64,000 bases of DNA from Candidatus Saccharimonadota bacterium (GTDB taxonomy: Bacteria; Patescibacteriota; Saccharimonadia; Saccharimonadales; Saccharimonadaceae): NCBI GenBank assembly GCA_905373835.1, contig CAJPUN010000004.1, positions 1-64,000 of the forward strand. The letters are read 5' to 3'. The notes below the pieces were generated by a model that was not told the DNA's origin, searched no databases, and saw nothing but the letters and a program-made list of their open reading frames with translations. The position numbers were made by a program, and so were the translations under genes. Numbering within the stretch: position 1 is the first letter of the stretch; each line of letters starts with the position of its first letter. Shown here piece by piece: positions 18,056 through 27,126 of the stretch.

Positions 18056-18472
18056 AGCTACAGTTTATTATACCGCAAAAAAAGTGACTAGCAAATAATA
18101 ATTCTCTATCCTCACACCCCCACTTCATATTATGAACATAAAAATATATTTGGTGTACTGCCTTTATGATAGCAGGTTTTAATGCAATCATTATAGTTCT
18201 ATAGAGGCGCTAGATATTTACAACTTTCATAAACCAGAAACCATTATCGTTGCTGAAAGTAGGTTGAGAAATGAAAAATCACGTAACACGTCGAACTCAA
18301 TACATGGTACTCTATAGAAAAAATCTTTCAAGCAGATATTTTTCCGATCTATACAAATCGAGCCAATACAGAAAATATATCATACACAAGTCAAAATGCT
18401 TCGCTAATTTTAGTTGTATGCAATATTTCATGAAGCCCTCTGCAAAGCTGCCTATATATTAGAGATAATTCA
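18056..18472. other. AT-rich intergenic region, no gene seen
   Basis: 417 nt between two minus-strand glycosyltransferase genes. Apart from the promoter of the downstream gene near 18070, no ORF with supporting signals, terminator or repeat was found. Confidence 0.5.
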
Positions 18473-19651
18473 CTATTCTCTATCACGAATTAATCTCTGG
18501 TATGCTGTACGATATTGACTAATAGTATAATCATGAGAATGATGCTCTATAACCCATTGTCGGGCATGTTGACCTATTTTACGACGCAAGTTTTGATCTT
18601 GCAGGAGAGTCTCTAGTTTGTCTGCAAGATCGTTTGTATCGGGATAATGAAAGCTAAGACCATTCTTTCCATTGTCCAATAACTCAGGTAGAGCTACTTG
18701 GTCTGCAACCACTACTGGTGTTTCACATAATAAAGCTTCAAGCGCAGCTATACATTGCAACTCTGCAGGGCTTGCCATGACAAATACATCAGCTCGCCAC
18801 AACAAAGCACGCTTTTCGTCATCAGTCACATACCCGGTAAAAATACAAGTGCTACCTAGATCAGAAGCTTGCCGCCTCAACGGCTCCATGTTGATTCCTT
18901 TTCCCACAATAACGAGTTGTACGTCATGTCGGTTAAGTTGTTTCATTGCATCTATTAATAAATCAACTCGTTTTTCGCCATCAAGTCTTCCTACATAGAC
19001 AATCGTTAGTTTTCGGTCATCCAAGTTGAATCGTTTCAGAGTTGCTTCTTTATAATGTCGTTCTGGAGGATAAAGGCTTACGTCGATGCCATTTGATATT
19101 GCTAAAGTAGGTACTGTAATACCCACCACATGGTCGAGAGCTGCTCGCGTTGGTGCTGTTACTAAGTCTGTTCTGTTAAGATACTTTACTGTGTACTGTT
19201 CAGCTTTCTGACCAACCCACCGAGCAAAGCGCTTCCATCTCATATTCATCACAAGATTTAATGCAATAGCATGACCAGTGGCAATGACCGGGATATGATA
19301 TTTGTGAGCTTGACGTAATACAGCCGTATGAAGCCAAGTTGATGGAATAAGCATATGAACAATATCTGGACGGTATTGATGAAAATAACGTTTTACTGCG
19401 TAAGCAGGTAATATTGTCATTCGATTGTTTTCTCTATTAACAAATGATTTTATAGCAGGTAATCGAACTACAGTAGCACCATTTATTTGGTCAACCTCCC
19501 GGTAACTACCATAGAGAAATCCTTTTGGCGACCCTGTTATAACCGTTACTTCATCTCCGTGCGCTATAAGTCCAGATATAAGTGTGTCAACAGCCGCCTG
19601 GACACCACCAACACCTGGGCGATATACTTCTGTTACAATAAGAACTTTCAT
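18473..19651 (-). CDS. Family 4 glycosyltransferase
   Basis: A 392-residue GT-B glycosyltransferase starting MKVLIVTEVYRPGVGGVQAAV. It carries TIVYVGRLDGEKRV and the E-x7-E region AELQCIAALEALLCE, both very close to the 14.7-kb gene, so the two are likely paralogues. The upstream in-frame ATG is less likely because this start matches the family N-terminus. It is AT-rich and may belong to a transferred surface-glycan cassette. Confidence 0.92.
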   Translation of the reverse strand: MKVLIVTEVYRPGVGGVQAAVDTLISGLIAHGDEVTVITGSPKGFLYGSYREVDQINGATVVRLPAIKSFVNRENNRMTILPAYAVKRYFHQYRPDIVHMLIPSTWLHTAVLRQAHKYHIPVIATGHAIALNLVMNMRWKRFARWVGQKAEQYTVKYLNRTDLVTAPTRAALDHVVGITVPTLAISNGIDVSLYPPERHYKEATLKRFNLDDRKLTIVYVGRLDGEKRVDLLIDAMKQLNRHDVQLVIVGKGINMEPLRRQASDLGSTCIFTGYVTDDEKRALLWRADVFVMASPAELQCIAALEALLCETPVVVADQVALPELLDNGKNGLSFHYPDTNDLADKLETLLQDQNLRRKIGQHARQWVIEHHSHDYTISQYRTAYQRLIRDRE

Positions 19652-19801
19652 ACCATTGTAGATTAACACACAACACAATAATTTTCCATAAGTAAGCAAG
19701 CCGTTCTGCCATATATAAAATATTTACATTATACGTATGTGGCTGCTTTGTCAAACACTTAACTATCGATGTGTGGAACAGTATCATGCTATACTACCCC
19801 T

Positions 19802-20629
19802 ATGACTAGCTTATACTCGTGGAACGTCAACGGTATTCGTGCGGTGATAAACAAGGGCGAATTTGCCCGCTTTATGGCGGCGCATAACCCCGATATCCTG
19901 TGCCTGCAAGAGACGAAAGCGCAGCGCCAGCAGGTGGAGCTGGACCTGCCGGGCTACCACGAGCACTTTTATAGTGCGGCCAAGAAGGGCTATAGCGGCA
20001 CGGCGATTTTTAGCAAAACCGCACCGCTGCAGTGGCGCGATGGCCTGCCGGCTGAGTTGGTAGAGCAGTTCCAGCTGGCGGCCGATAGCTACGGCAGCCC
20101 GAATGATGAAGGCCGCGTCATCACAGCGGAGTTTGCTAGCTTTTGGCTCGTGACGTGCTACACACCCAATAGCAAGGGCGACCTGAGTCGACTTACCCTG
20201 CGCGCCAAGGCCTGGGACCCGTGCATGCTGATGTACCTACAGGGGCTGGAGGCCGGCCAGTACGGCTTGGCTAAGCCCGTACTCTACTGCGGCGATATGA
20301 ACGTCGCCCACCAGCCAATAGACCTTGCCAACCCACGCGCCAACCGGGGTAAACACGGCTTTACGGACGAAGAACGCGCTGGCTTTCAGCACTACCTAGA
20401 CGCCGGCTTTGTGGACACCTTCCGCGCCGCCCACCCCGGCCAAACCGATGCCTACACCTGGTGGACACACTGGGCCAACGCTCGCGCCCGCAACGTAGGC
20501 TGGCGGATCGACTACTGGCTGGCATCACGCGCAATCGCCCCGCACATCACCAGCGCCCACATCCACGCTAGCCAAATGGGCAGCGACCACTGCCCGGTGA
20601 GTATTACGCTGGATGGGGCGGTAGTGTAG
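19802..20629 (+). CDS. xth: Exodeoxyribonuclease III / AP endonuclease
   Basis: Base-excision-repair nuclease that cuts 5' of abasic sites and trims 3' ends. The 275 residues contain the ordered metal and active-site motifs WNVNGIRA, CLQETKA, YCGDMNVAH, WRIDYWLAS and GSDHCP. The extended -10 TGCTATACT ends 6 nt before this ATG, so an upstream in-frame start is rejected and a leaderless mRNA is proposed. Leucine is mostly CTG here, unlike many neighbours. Confidence 0.96.
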   Translation: MTSLYSWNVNGIRAVINKGEFARFMAAHNPDILCLQETKAQRQQVELDLPGYHEHFYSAAKKGYSGTAIFSKTAPLQWRDGLPAELVEQFQLAADSYGSPNDEGRVITAEFASFWLVTCYTPNSKGDLSRLTLRAKAWDPCMLMYLQGLEAGQYGLAKPVLYCGDMNVAHQPIDLANPRANRGKHGFTDEERAGFQHYLDAGFVDTFRAAHPGQTDAYTWWTHWANARARNVGWRIDYWLASRAIAPHITSAHIHASQMGSDHCPVSITLDGAVV

Positions 20630-20671
20630 GCTAAGATACGGCAAAGAGCACGATAAGCGCACAACAGAGCC

Positions 20672-20700
20672 TTGACGCACCCCTCATATATTGATATATA
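20672..20700 (+). promoter_or_regulatory. Sigma70-type promoter for a structured RNA
   Basis: TTGACG (20672-20677), a 17-bp spacer and TATATA (20695-20700). The last part of the spacer, the -10 and the following bases are identical to a promoter at 48052-48080. Confidence 0.7.
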
Positions 20701-20706
20701 TATTAG

Positions 20707-20911
20707 CTTCTCGCAATCCAGCGAGAGGTGAACCGAGAAGGGAAGGGGGGTGACCTTCTATGCTGGATGGGTAGAAACCAGCAGAGGGTGCGCAGGCACA
20801 CGTTTGCGCACCCTCTGCGCCCCAACCTCCCATCTCCTTCTTGCCCAACCTAGTCGTCAGCACTTACTCTTACTAGAGTATGGAGAGCTCCTAGGTTGGG
20901 CTTTTCTTTTT
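20707..20911 (+). ncRNA. Candidate ~205-nt structured RNA of unknown class
   Basis: Promoter, folding and terminator define a stand-alone transcript without a convincing ORF. Elements in order: hairpin TCTCGC/GCGAGA (20709-20726); a long-range stem AGAAGG + GGGGGG (20736-20750) with CCTCCC + CCTTCT (20826-20841). The long-range stem encloses TGCTGG/CCAGCA (20761-20783) and an 11-bp hairpin (20784-20794 with 20805-20815). A terminal 11-bp stem (20843-20853 with 20891-20901), with an inner TACTCT/AGAGTA hairpin, runs into TTTTCTTTTT. I found no motif of RNase P, SRP RNA or tmRNA. A 6S-like role is possible but unproven. Confidence 0.6.
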
Positions 20912-21055
20912 CGCGTTTTTTCACTCACCACAGGCTGTGCTCCTCATCCGCCCCAGTTATAGGCCGCTCAATCCATTCCACTGCTCAGCAGCAAGGGAGA
21001 TGCTACCGGGCAGAGATACATAGCACACACTCTCACTTCGCGGTATAATAGCTCT

Positions 21056-21115
21056 ATGCTGATTATTTTCTCCCCGTATTATCTCCGCCCGTCAGAGCAA
21101 GGTGACTACGCATGA
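21056..21115 (+). CDS. Leaderless 19-codon upstream ORF
   Basis: TATAAT (21044-21049) lies 6 nt before an ATG that opens a 19-codon frame (MLIIFSPYYLRPSEQGDYA). It ends in TGA overlapping the ATG of the next gene (ATGA at 21112-21115). The Shine-Dalgarno AAGGTGA for the downstream gene lies inside it. Probably a leader peptide giving translational coupling. Confidence 0.5.
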   Translation: MLIIFSPYYLRPSEQGDYA

Positions 21116-21909
21116 ACACCCCCTACTGGCAGCAGCAAACGCCGGCCAAACCGCTTTACCCAGACATCGCCTGGAACAAGCCGCAGCAGCGGGCGCAAGC
21201 AGGCAAGCTGGGTATTATTGGCGGCAACCGGCTGAGCTTTCGCGCCATCGAGCATAGCTATACTACTGCACTCGCCACAGGGGTAGGGCAGGCACGCGTC
21301 GTGCTGCCAGATGCCCTGCGCGGCACTATTCCTGCTAGTGTGACGGATACGATTTTTGCCGCAAGCAACAGTAGCGGTAGCCTGGGCAACGAAGCCTGGC
21401 CAGAGCTGCAAGCCTTGGGCAATTGGGCCGATACGCTTCTTCTCATCGGCGACGCTGGCCGCAACAGCCAGACTGCCATCGTCTACGAAAAGCTGGTGAG
21501 CCATACCACCATACCACTCATCATTAGCCGTGATGCGGTCGACTTGCTTATGCCAAGCGCCCCGCAGCTTGCCAGTCAGTCAAACATCCTCATTGTCGCC
21601 TCATTCTCGCAAGTCCAAAAGCTGCTGCGCACGCTGTACTACCCCAAGATCCTCACCTTCCGCATGCCGCTCCTCCAGCTGGTCGAGGTGCTGCACAAGT
21701 TTACCATCACCTATCCACTTACCATAGCCACCTTCCACGCTGACACTATCCTCATCGCTCAGCACGGCATTGTCACATCAACACCATGGTCGCAGCCAAT
21801 GGCACTCTGGCAGGGCACGGTGCCAACGCGCATCGCCGCCTACACCATGTGGAACCCAGCGACACCCCTCCAGGCAGCTACAGCTAGCCTGCTAGATGGG
21901 AAGGAGTAG
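21112..21909 (+). CDS. NAD(P)H-hydrate dehydratase-like (YjeF C-terminal/ribokinase-fold) protein, possibly inactive
   Basis: 265 residues. The N-terminal part (GKLGIIGGNRLSF...ALATGVGQARVVLP) resembles the ADP/ATP-dependent NAD(P)H-hydrate dehydratase fold. The later family hallmarks, the HxGE loop and the glycine-rich GTGD nucleotide/catalytic motif, are not visible. It may be a degenerate or repurposed member, or my family assignment may be too distant. The start is coupled to the leaderless mini-ORF. Confidence 0.65.
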   Translation: MNTPYWQQQTPAKPLYPDIAWNKPQQRAQAGKLGIIGGNRLSFRAIEHSYTTALATGVGQARVVLPDALRGTIPASVTDTIFAASNSSGSLGNEAWPELQALGNWADTLLLIGDAGRNSQTAIVYEKLVSHTTIPLIISRDAVDLLMPSAPQLASQSNILIVASFSQVQKLLRTLYYPKILTFRMPLLQLVEVLHKFTITYPLTIATFHADTILIAQHGIVTSTPWSQPMALWQGTVPTRIAAYTMWNPATPLQAATASLLDGKE

Positions 21910-22866
21910 ATATTAGATATTAGATATTAGGTATCGGCTCCGGAACTTTTGCTATAGCTATTTGCAATTCTCTTCTTTATCTTTTGGCTAGTGAAAGGAA
22001 GCATAAGAGTCGCTCAAGCCCTAGAGCTCGAGCAACATTTCTGTAATCTGCTTTTTGCTTGAATGACAAACGACAGGCATATTCAAGCACGATAAATACA
22101 CCGATGATACCACCTCAAGTAGTGGGATTTTTATCCTACCCAAATCAAAGCCGAAAGGGAAGGACGAGAAAAGGGATTTGCACGCAATATGCGGCGCCAT
22201 TATTATGCTGTTCGTTTTTTGTGTTCGGATCATACAAGGCACAAATCATGAACAAATGTTTGCGTCACATGAGCCCACGACCTCTGTTATTCTGATGGAC
22301 AAAAAAGTAGCACAAGCATAAAACACCACCAAGCGCTATACCAAAACTCTCCTATTGCATGGTGTGCTATATTTGCATGAATGTCGGTATTATATATCTT
22401 ATTTATAGAACGGAAATAGCACGTTTCTACCGGAAATCAAGTACTCATATCATGTTTTGCGGTAATATTTAGCTCATCGGTAATGGCAAATCATCCATCT
22501 TCTCTTGCGCTATATGGCAAAAAGCAGGTGAGTAGTATATTTGTTCGCCCTAGTTTGTGCGCTCCGTCAACCATGATACATGAGTAATTAGCGTGTTCAG
22601 TGCATCCTCATACTGCTCTCTTTGTTTTGTGTGTTGCTATGCAGCCCCCACCTTATTCAGCGAGTAGAAACCACCGTCTCAGCCTGTATTAAAAGTCTAT
22701 GTCACATGGTGAGTAATCTCGCTCATCTATCTGGGGATAGAATCGGGTGGGTATAGATGGAATATCTTGAGGAAACCATTGAATACCGTTATCCTTAGCA
22801 ACTATGCCCGCAGAAGCTAACTACGGCCTATATTAAGTCTCTATCGAGTAGGGGGGCGTAAATGAT
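21910..22866. other. Long non-coding region
   Basis: About 950 nt with no ORF that has start signals or typical codon use. Near 21910-21932 there is a short tandem repeat of the 8-mer AGATATTA (about three copies). Composition is AT-rich and irregular. No tRNA, tmRNA, RNase P or SRP motif was found. It could be decayed sequence. Confidence 0.5.
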
Positions 22867-23067
22867 CTAGCTACTCGTGCCACCATCCAGAACCCGCGAT
22901 GTAAAATACATATTTACACTGCCTTTCTCTATTCTTCTAGCAAAATATATACCGCCACTGACTAACATAGAGCACCACCAGAACAGACAGATTGCACTCA
23001 CAATGCTCGGGTAGCCCCCCTTAAAAAGCGGGTAAGAGAAAGGGTAGAGAAGCTTAATACGTCTCAT
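22867..23067 (-). CDS. Possible small membrane protein
   Basis: A 66-residue frame from an ATG preceded by GAGGG (8 nt spacing). It has one hydrophobic segment (IVSAICLFWWCSMLVSGGIYFA) flanked by basic residues. No family recognised. The codon use is not strongly coding, so this is weakly supported. Confidence 0.3.
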   Translation of the reverse strand: MRRIKLLYPFSYPLFKGGYPSIVSAICLFWWCSMLVSGGIYFARRIEKGSVNMYFTSRVLDGGTSS

Positions 23068-23173
23068 CAGAGTAACCCTCGCTCTACAATCCCACAGATG
23101 AGACCAATCAAAAAGAAAAGAGGATGCACAGCTTATATTGGGTGAATGATTTACTCTCAAAAACCAAACCAAT

Positions 23174-23208
23174 AAAAATCACCCGTCCATGCAAAACGGG
23201 TGATTTTT
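23174..23208 (-). terminator. Terminator of the LPxTG surface-protein gene
   Basis: AAAATCACCCGT pairs with ACGGGTGATTTT (arms within 23174-23185 and 23196-23208), with U-tracts in both directions. It lies 20 nt after the stop at 23230. Confidence 0.88.
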
Positions 23209-23229
23209 GGGTTATCCGCAAACGGTTAT

Positions 23230-24468
23230 TTATTTGCGGTGGCGGCTTACGTAGTAAGCGGCACCTGCAGCAGTGAGGCTACCAATACCAGCCAGCGGCA
23301 GGAGGGTACCGCCCAAGCCGGTGTGTGGCAACTCAGCTACCGGAGTTGGAGGAGTTTGCTCACACTTCGACATGTCGGTGGTGTAGTCATTGCTTACTTC
23401 GTTGCGGCGAACTTCGACGATCTTCTTGTCAGAGATGCGGCAGACCTTGACCTTGTCGCAGTCGGCGGTGTTCTTTGAGTGCTTCTTCTCGTCGAATTCT
23501 TTTTCCTTGATGGTGACAATAGCACCGGTCTTCAGCTCACAGACCTTCATCTTGTCGCAGTCTTTGACGTTCTTTGAGTGCTTGGTAGCGTCAAATTCGC
23601 TTTCTTTGATGGTGATGATGGTGCTGCTGCTCAGCTCACATACCTGGATGGTTGGCTGAGGTGTAACCTTGATGGTCACTTGGCAGTCTTTGCTTGTCTT
23701 CTCGACGTTGGTGCTGCCACCTTCGCTACCGACCACAGTCATCTTAACAGTGTATGTGCCTTCCTTGGCGTAAGTGTGGCGAACAGTTGCACCACCGTTG
23801 GTGGTCTTGCCATCACCAAAGTCGTAGATGTAGTTAACGACCTTTGCACCTTCCTTAGCAGTTGCCTTGGCGGTGAACTGGTACTCGTTGCGCGAAATCT
23901 GGGTAGCTTGCAACGCGTCGCAGGTCAGGCTTGGCTTGGCTGGTGGGGGAGTTGGGGTGCCCCAGATAGGGTTACCACAGTCCTTAATAACACCAGCGAT
24001 AAACTTACCGTTGTTGTCGAACCATGCATAAACGCTAAAGGTTGTCTTGCCCAAGATGAAGCTATCACCGGTTGGGTACTGGTAGTAGGTGTGGCCACCA
24101 GCGGTGCGCTGACCTTCTGGCTGCTTTTGCTTTGTACCAGCTTTGGCCTGCAGGGTGCGGGCACCAGTAGCGACAACACGACCACCAACAGTCACGTTGC
24201 CGTTCGCATCAACTGTACCTTCTTGCATGTTGGCACCGTTGATCATCTGCTCGGTAATACCGAACTGGCTGTACAGCTGACGGATCTCTGTACGCTTTGT
24301 GTAAGTGCTGCGCAGGGTTTGTACGTCCTTTGTGCCGCACTCTACGACATTAAAGTTGCTACAACCTGCCGAGATCGCTGCCGATGCTGGCTGCGCTACC
24401 CACAGGCCACCGATTGCTGCGCCAGCGACTACGCCAAGTGCAACAAACGATTTTGCTAGTTTGTTCAT
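23230..24468 (-). CDS. PKD-domain surface protein with LPxTG sorting signal
   Basis: A 412-residue secreted, wall-anchored protein. It has a signal peptide (residues 1-30, cleavage after QPASA), then a ~140-residue N-terminal domain. A PKD domain (about 175-265, core YDFGDGKT) follows. Three tandem ~33-residue Cys-containing repeats come next (VCELSSSTI.., VCELKTGAI.., VCRISDKKI..). A Pro linker and the sortase signal LPHTG (380-384), a hydrophobic segment and RHRK complete the protein. It starts after a strong AGGAGG Shine-Dalgarno. The sortase gene lies 0.7 kb away, divergent. Probably abundant, given the promoter. Confidence 0.93.
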   Translation of the reverse strand: MNKLAKSFVALGVVAGAAIGGLWVAQPASAAISAGCSNFNVVECGTKDVQTLRSTYTKRTEIRQLYSQFGITEQMINGANMQEGTVDANGNVTVGGRVVATGARTLQAKAGTKQKQPEGQRTAGGHTYYQYPTGDSFILGKTTFSVYAWFDNNGKFIAGVIKDCGNPIWGTPTPPPAKPSLTCDALQATQISRNEYQFTAKATAKEGAKVVNYIYDFGDGKTTNGGATVRHTYAKEGTYTVKMTVVGSEGGSTNVEKTSKDCQVTIKVTPQPTIQVCELSSSTIITIKESEFDATKHSKNVKDCDKMKVCELKTGAIVTIKEKEFDEKKHSKNTADCDKVKVCRISDKKIVEVRRNEVSNDYTTDMSKCEQTPPTPVAELPHTGLGGTLLPLAGIGSLTAAGAAYYVSRHRK

Positions 24469-24507
24469 TTGTTTTCCTCCTCGTCATTATTAGACGTTAT
24501 GTGTTGA

Positions 24508-24535
24508 GATTATCATGTCCTTTATTTTTTGTCAA
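24508..24535 (-). promoter_or_regulatory. Strong promoter of the LPxTG protein gene
   Basis: On the minus strand TTGACA (24530-24535) is followed by GATAAT or TAATCT 15-17 bp later, giving a leader of about 35 nt that contains AGGAGG. Confidence 0.65.
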
Positions 24536-24879
24536 CATTACTTTTTCATATATTGTGCTTATGCTTAAATCCATATTTTGTGGCTGCTGTTCTACCACAA
24601 AATTATGATCGTAGCCACCGTTATATCGTGGTTGCGTGCAAGCGATGTTCGATGGTGTTGTACTTATCAAACATACATCGCACGCTCGGTGCTTTCGCCT
24701 GTTGCGCAGCTATGTGATGTTGCTCGGCTTTTTTGCCACACTTTCTCTTGATCGTTCATGGCTGGTTATCCAGTAGCTTAGGGTGAGCGAGCGGTCGTAT
24801 TGAATGAATAAAGCGACCGGCTTAGGCATATCTCCGTAGAGCCCTGCACGAGAGGCTAGCCAAGTGCGGTGCAATCTGC
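24536..24879. other. Intergenic region, nothing recognised
   Basis: About 340 nt between the surface-protein promoter and the tRNA-Leu promoter. No ORF with signals, no terminator and no repeat were seen. Confidence 0.5.
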
Positions 24880-24926
24880 TATACTTGCAGAAGTTGTAGG
24901 ATAGGGCTGCAATTGATCTTACTCAC

Positions 24927-25013
24927 GCCGCGGTGGTGGAATTGGTAGACACGTCAGACTCAAAATCTGATGTCCACTCGGACGTGCCGGTTCAAGTCCG
25001 GCCCGCGGTACCA
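24927..25013 (+). tRNA. tRNA-Leu (anticodon CAA)
   Basis: An 87-nt cloverleaf. The acceptor is GCCGCGG/CCGCGGT. The anticodon arm is TCAGA-CTCAAAA-TCTGA (anticodon CAA), the long variable arm is GTCC/GGAC (class II), and the T arm is GCCGG-TTCAAGT-CCGGC. Discriminator A and CCA are encoded. An extended -10 TGCTATACT is at 24878-24885. Confidence 0.96.
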
Positions 25014-25036
25014 GTGTTTATTCAGCTGTTTTCCGA

Positions 25037-25067
25037 AAAATAAGCCGTAAGTGTCGGCTTATTTTTT
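25037..25067 (+). terminator. Terminator after tRNA-Leu
   Basis: AAATAAGCCG pairs with CGGCTTATTT (arms 25037-25047 and 25055-25065), followed by a T run. Confidence 0.85.
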
Positions 25068-25205
25068 TATTGGTAACTCTTGCTGTCTGTTTATGCCTGT
25101 CTCGAGAGTATGGGCACGGGCAAGCAGTCTCTTATCCAAAATAGGCCTTGAAACGCAAGCGATATATTGGTATATCAAAGCTAATATTGTATACTGGAAG
25201 TAGTT

Positions 25206-26810
25206 ATGCAGCCACAAGATCCGTCACGCACAACATCACGAGGGAACTCATCATCGCAGAGCCGCGATGCACGGCTTAGTGAAGTGCGTGGGCAAATCGA
25301 TGCACTGTACAATACGTCAAGCAGCGGCGGCAGCACAAACCGCCCAACCATGCAGCCCATCATTGGCAGTACACCGACTCGCCAGCCAGCGCCCAGCACA
25401 AGCGCCAAGGCAGCTACCTTCTCAGTTCCAAACCTCGCGAGCAAACCAGCCAGCCATGCACCAGTGGTACGGCACGCGGTAGGTGGCGTTCAGCACAGCC
25501 AGACGGCTTACCGCCCAGGTGCTCAAGCCTGGCGCCAGAGCCAAGCAGCTGCAGCGTCAAACGCTCACTCAGCACCCACGACTCGTGAGCGCGATATCTC
25601 ATCTATCACGCCACGCAGCCGGTCACAGGCGCACTATATTGGCACATCGGCGCAATCCCAACCCTCACCAACTCGCACAGCCGCTTCATCAACAGCTCAC
25701 GCGCAGCAACAACCCTCATCTCAAGATAACCATACCGAGCAGCCAGCAGCGAGCGCGCATCAGCCGCAGCAACCAGACAGCCAGCGCCCTGCCGGTGCAC
25801 CACGCCAGCCCACCGCCAACCAAAAGGCCGCTTGGCAGCAATATCACAGTGCTTGGCAAAACTACTATCAGCAGTATTATGAGCGCTACTACCTAGGCCA
25901 GGTCAAGAAGGCCGAAGAGCGCCTCGCCGAGCAAGCCAAAGCTCACGACGCCGATACACCTCACGCTACCGCAGCCACCACTGATGAGCCAGAGGAGCTC
26001 ACCCAAAGCCAAGCCATGGGCGATCTGCGCTCGCGCTTATTGAGCTCAATCCGCAACGGCGCAAGCAAAGTCCGCCATAGCCGCCACTTCATCCCCGCGG
26101 TAGCTGGTATTTCCGTCATGGTATTATTCTTGGCATTGCAGTACAACCGAGTCTTTTTCTCATACGTTGCGGCCTATACCTCACCAGGCGACCTCGATGC
26201 CCAGAGCTATATTATTAGCCCATACGACTCGACCAACGTTGGCCCAGACCCCAAGCTTATCATTCCTAAGATCGCCGTGGACGTACCCATCGTGTGGGAT
26301 GCCAACGCTGCCAGCCAAGCCTCGCTTAACGCCGCTATGGACAAGGGCGTCGTGTGGTTCAACATCCCTGGTGCCAATGCGAAGCCTGGTGAAGTAGGGA
26401 ACTTCGTCGTCTCAGGCCACTCGAGCAACGACTGGCTCGATAATGGTAAGTATAAGTTCATCTTCGCGCGGCTTGAGCAAATGCAAAAGGGTGACAATAT
26501 CTACGTCAATTACAACGGCAAGCGCTACACCTATACCGTCACTGGTTCACAAGTCGTCAAACCGACCGATGTACACGCACTGCAAACCAACGCCACCAAG
26601 CCAACTATGACGCTTATCACCTGTGTGCCACTTGGTACCGACCTCAACCGCCTACTCGTCACAGCCGAGCAAGTCAGCCCCGACCCATCCTCCGCCAAAA
26701 AAGAAGCATCTCAAACCACTACCAACAGTGGTAGCAACAGCAAGAGTGCCATGCCAGGCAACTCACCAACCTTCGTCCAACGGGTCGGCAACCTGTTTTC
26801 GGGACGGTAA
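25206..26810 (+). CDS. Sortase with a long disordered cytoplasmic N-terminus
   Basis: Membrane transpeptidase that joins LPxTG-type proteins to the cell wall. It has 534 residues against the usual 200-300. Residues 1-290 are low-complexity, rich in Gln, Ala, Ser, Pro and Thr. One membrane segment follows (about 296-313), then the sortase domain (340-490) with His405 (VVSGHSS), Cys473 (TLITCVPLG) and Arg482 (NRLLVTAEQ). The motif is closest to class E-type sortases. A Ser-rich tail ends the protein. -10 TATACT (25190-25195) is 10 nt before the ATG. The LPHTG protein at 23.2 kb is the obvious substrate. Confidence 0.93.
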   Translation: MQPQDPSRTTSRGNSSSQSRDARLSEVRGQIDALYNTSSSGGSTNRPTMQPIIGSTPTRQPAPSTSAKAATFSVPNLASKPASHAPVVRHAVGGVQHSQTAYRPGAQAWRQSQAAAASNAHSAPTTRERDISSITPRSRSQAHYIGTSAQSQPSPTRTAASSTAHAQQQPSSQDNHTEQPAASAHQPQQPDSQRPAGAPRQPTANQKAAWQQYHSAWQNYYQQYYERYYLGQVKKAEERLAEQAKAHDADTPHATAATTDEPEELTQSQAMGDLRSRLLSSIRNGASKVRHSRHFIPAVAGISVMVLFLALQYNRVFFSYVAAYTSPGDLDAQSYIISPYDSTNVGPDPKLIIPKIAVDVPIVWDANAASQASLNAAMDKGVVWFNIPGANAKPGEVGNFVVSGHSSNDWLDNGKYKFIFARLEQMQKGDNIYVNYNGKRYTYTVTGSQVVKPTDVHALQTNATKPTMTLITCVPLGTDLNRLLVTAEQVSPDPSSAKKEASQTTTNSGSNSKSAMPGNSPTFVQRVGNLFSGR

Positions 26811-27126
26811 GCTGGCTCTATAAACCAGTGTGGTATCTACGCTTGAGGTGCGATACTTCTCACTGGTTACTCTGGTAGTTGGTGCAGCAGTCTATAAAGA
26901 CGAGGATGTATGTATGTATGCTTTGCTCATGTTCATAGACGAAACAAGCAAGCGCACAGCCAGATGGCTACTAGCTATGTCAAGCATTGTATCCTCTTCA
27001 TAGAATATGCAATGCCGAGTAGCTCGCCAATGAGCACACCTCATGTTTATATAGTCGCAACTGGAATATTCAGCTTTCAGCGGCTCAAGCGGCAAGAGTT
27101 GATGCGGATGCAACAAACGGGCTCCT
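26811..27126. other. Intergenic region, nothing recognised
   Basis: Non-coding by signals. Short frames exist but lack ribosome-binding or -10 signals. Confidence 0.4.

Noticed and set aside
18271..18462. 63-residue plus-strand frame
   Set aside because: AT-rich, no -10 box at the usual distance, no Shine-Dalgarno and no recognisable pattern.
20750..20962. 70-residue frame across the candidate RNA
   Set aside because: It runs through the stems and the terminator of the structured RNA and has no start signal.
21910..23160. Search for tmRNA, RNase P RNA or SRP RNA in the longest gene-free stretch
   Set aside because: None of the conserved motifs (for example the tRNA-like end, GAGGAAAGTCC or GGAAGGAAGCAGC) could be found.
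24927..25013. tRNA-Leu as an integration site
   Set aside because: No integrase gene and no repeated tRNA 3' end were seen nearby.
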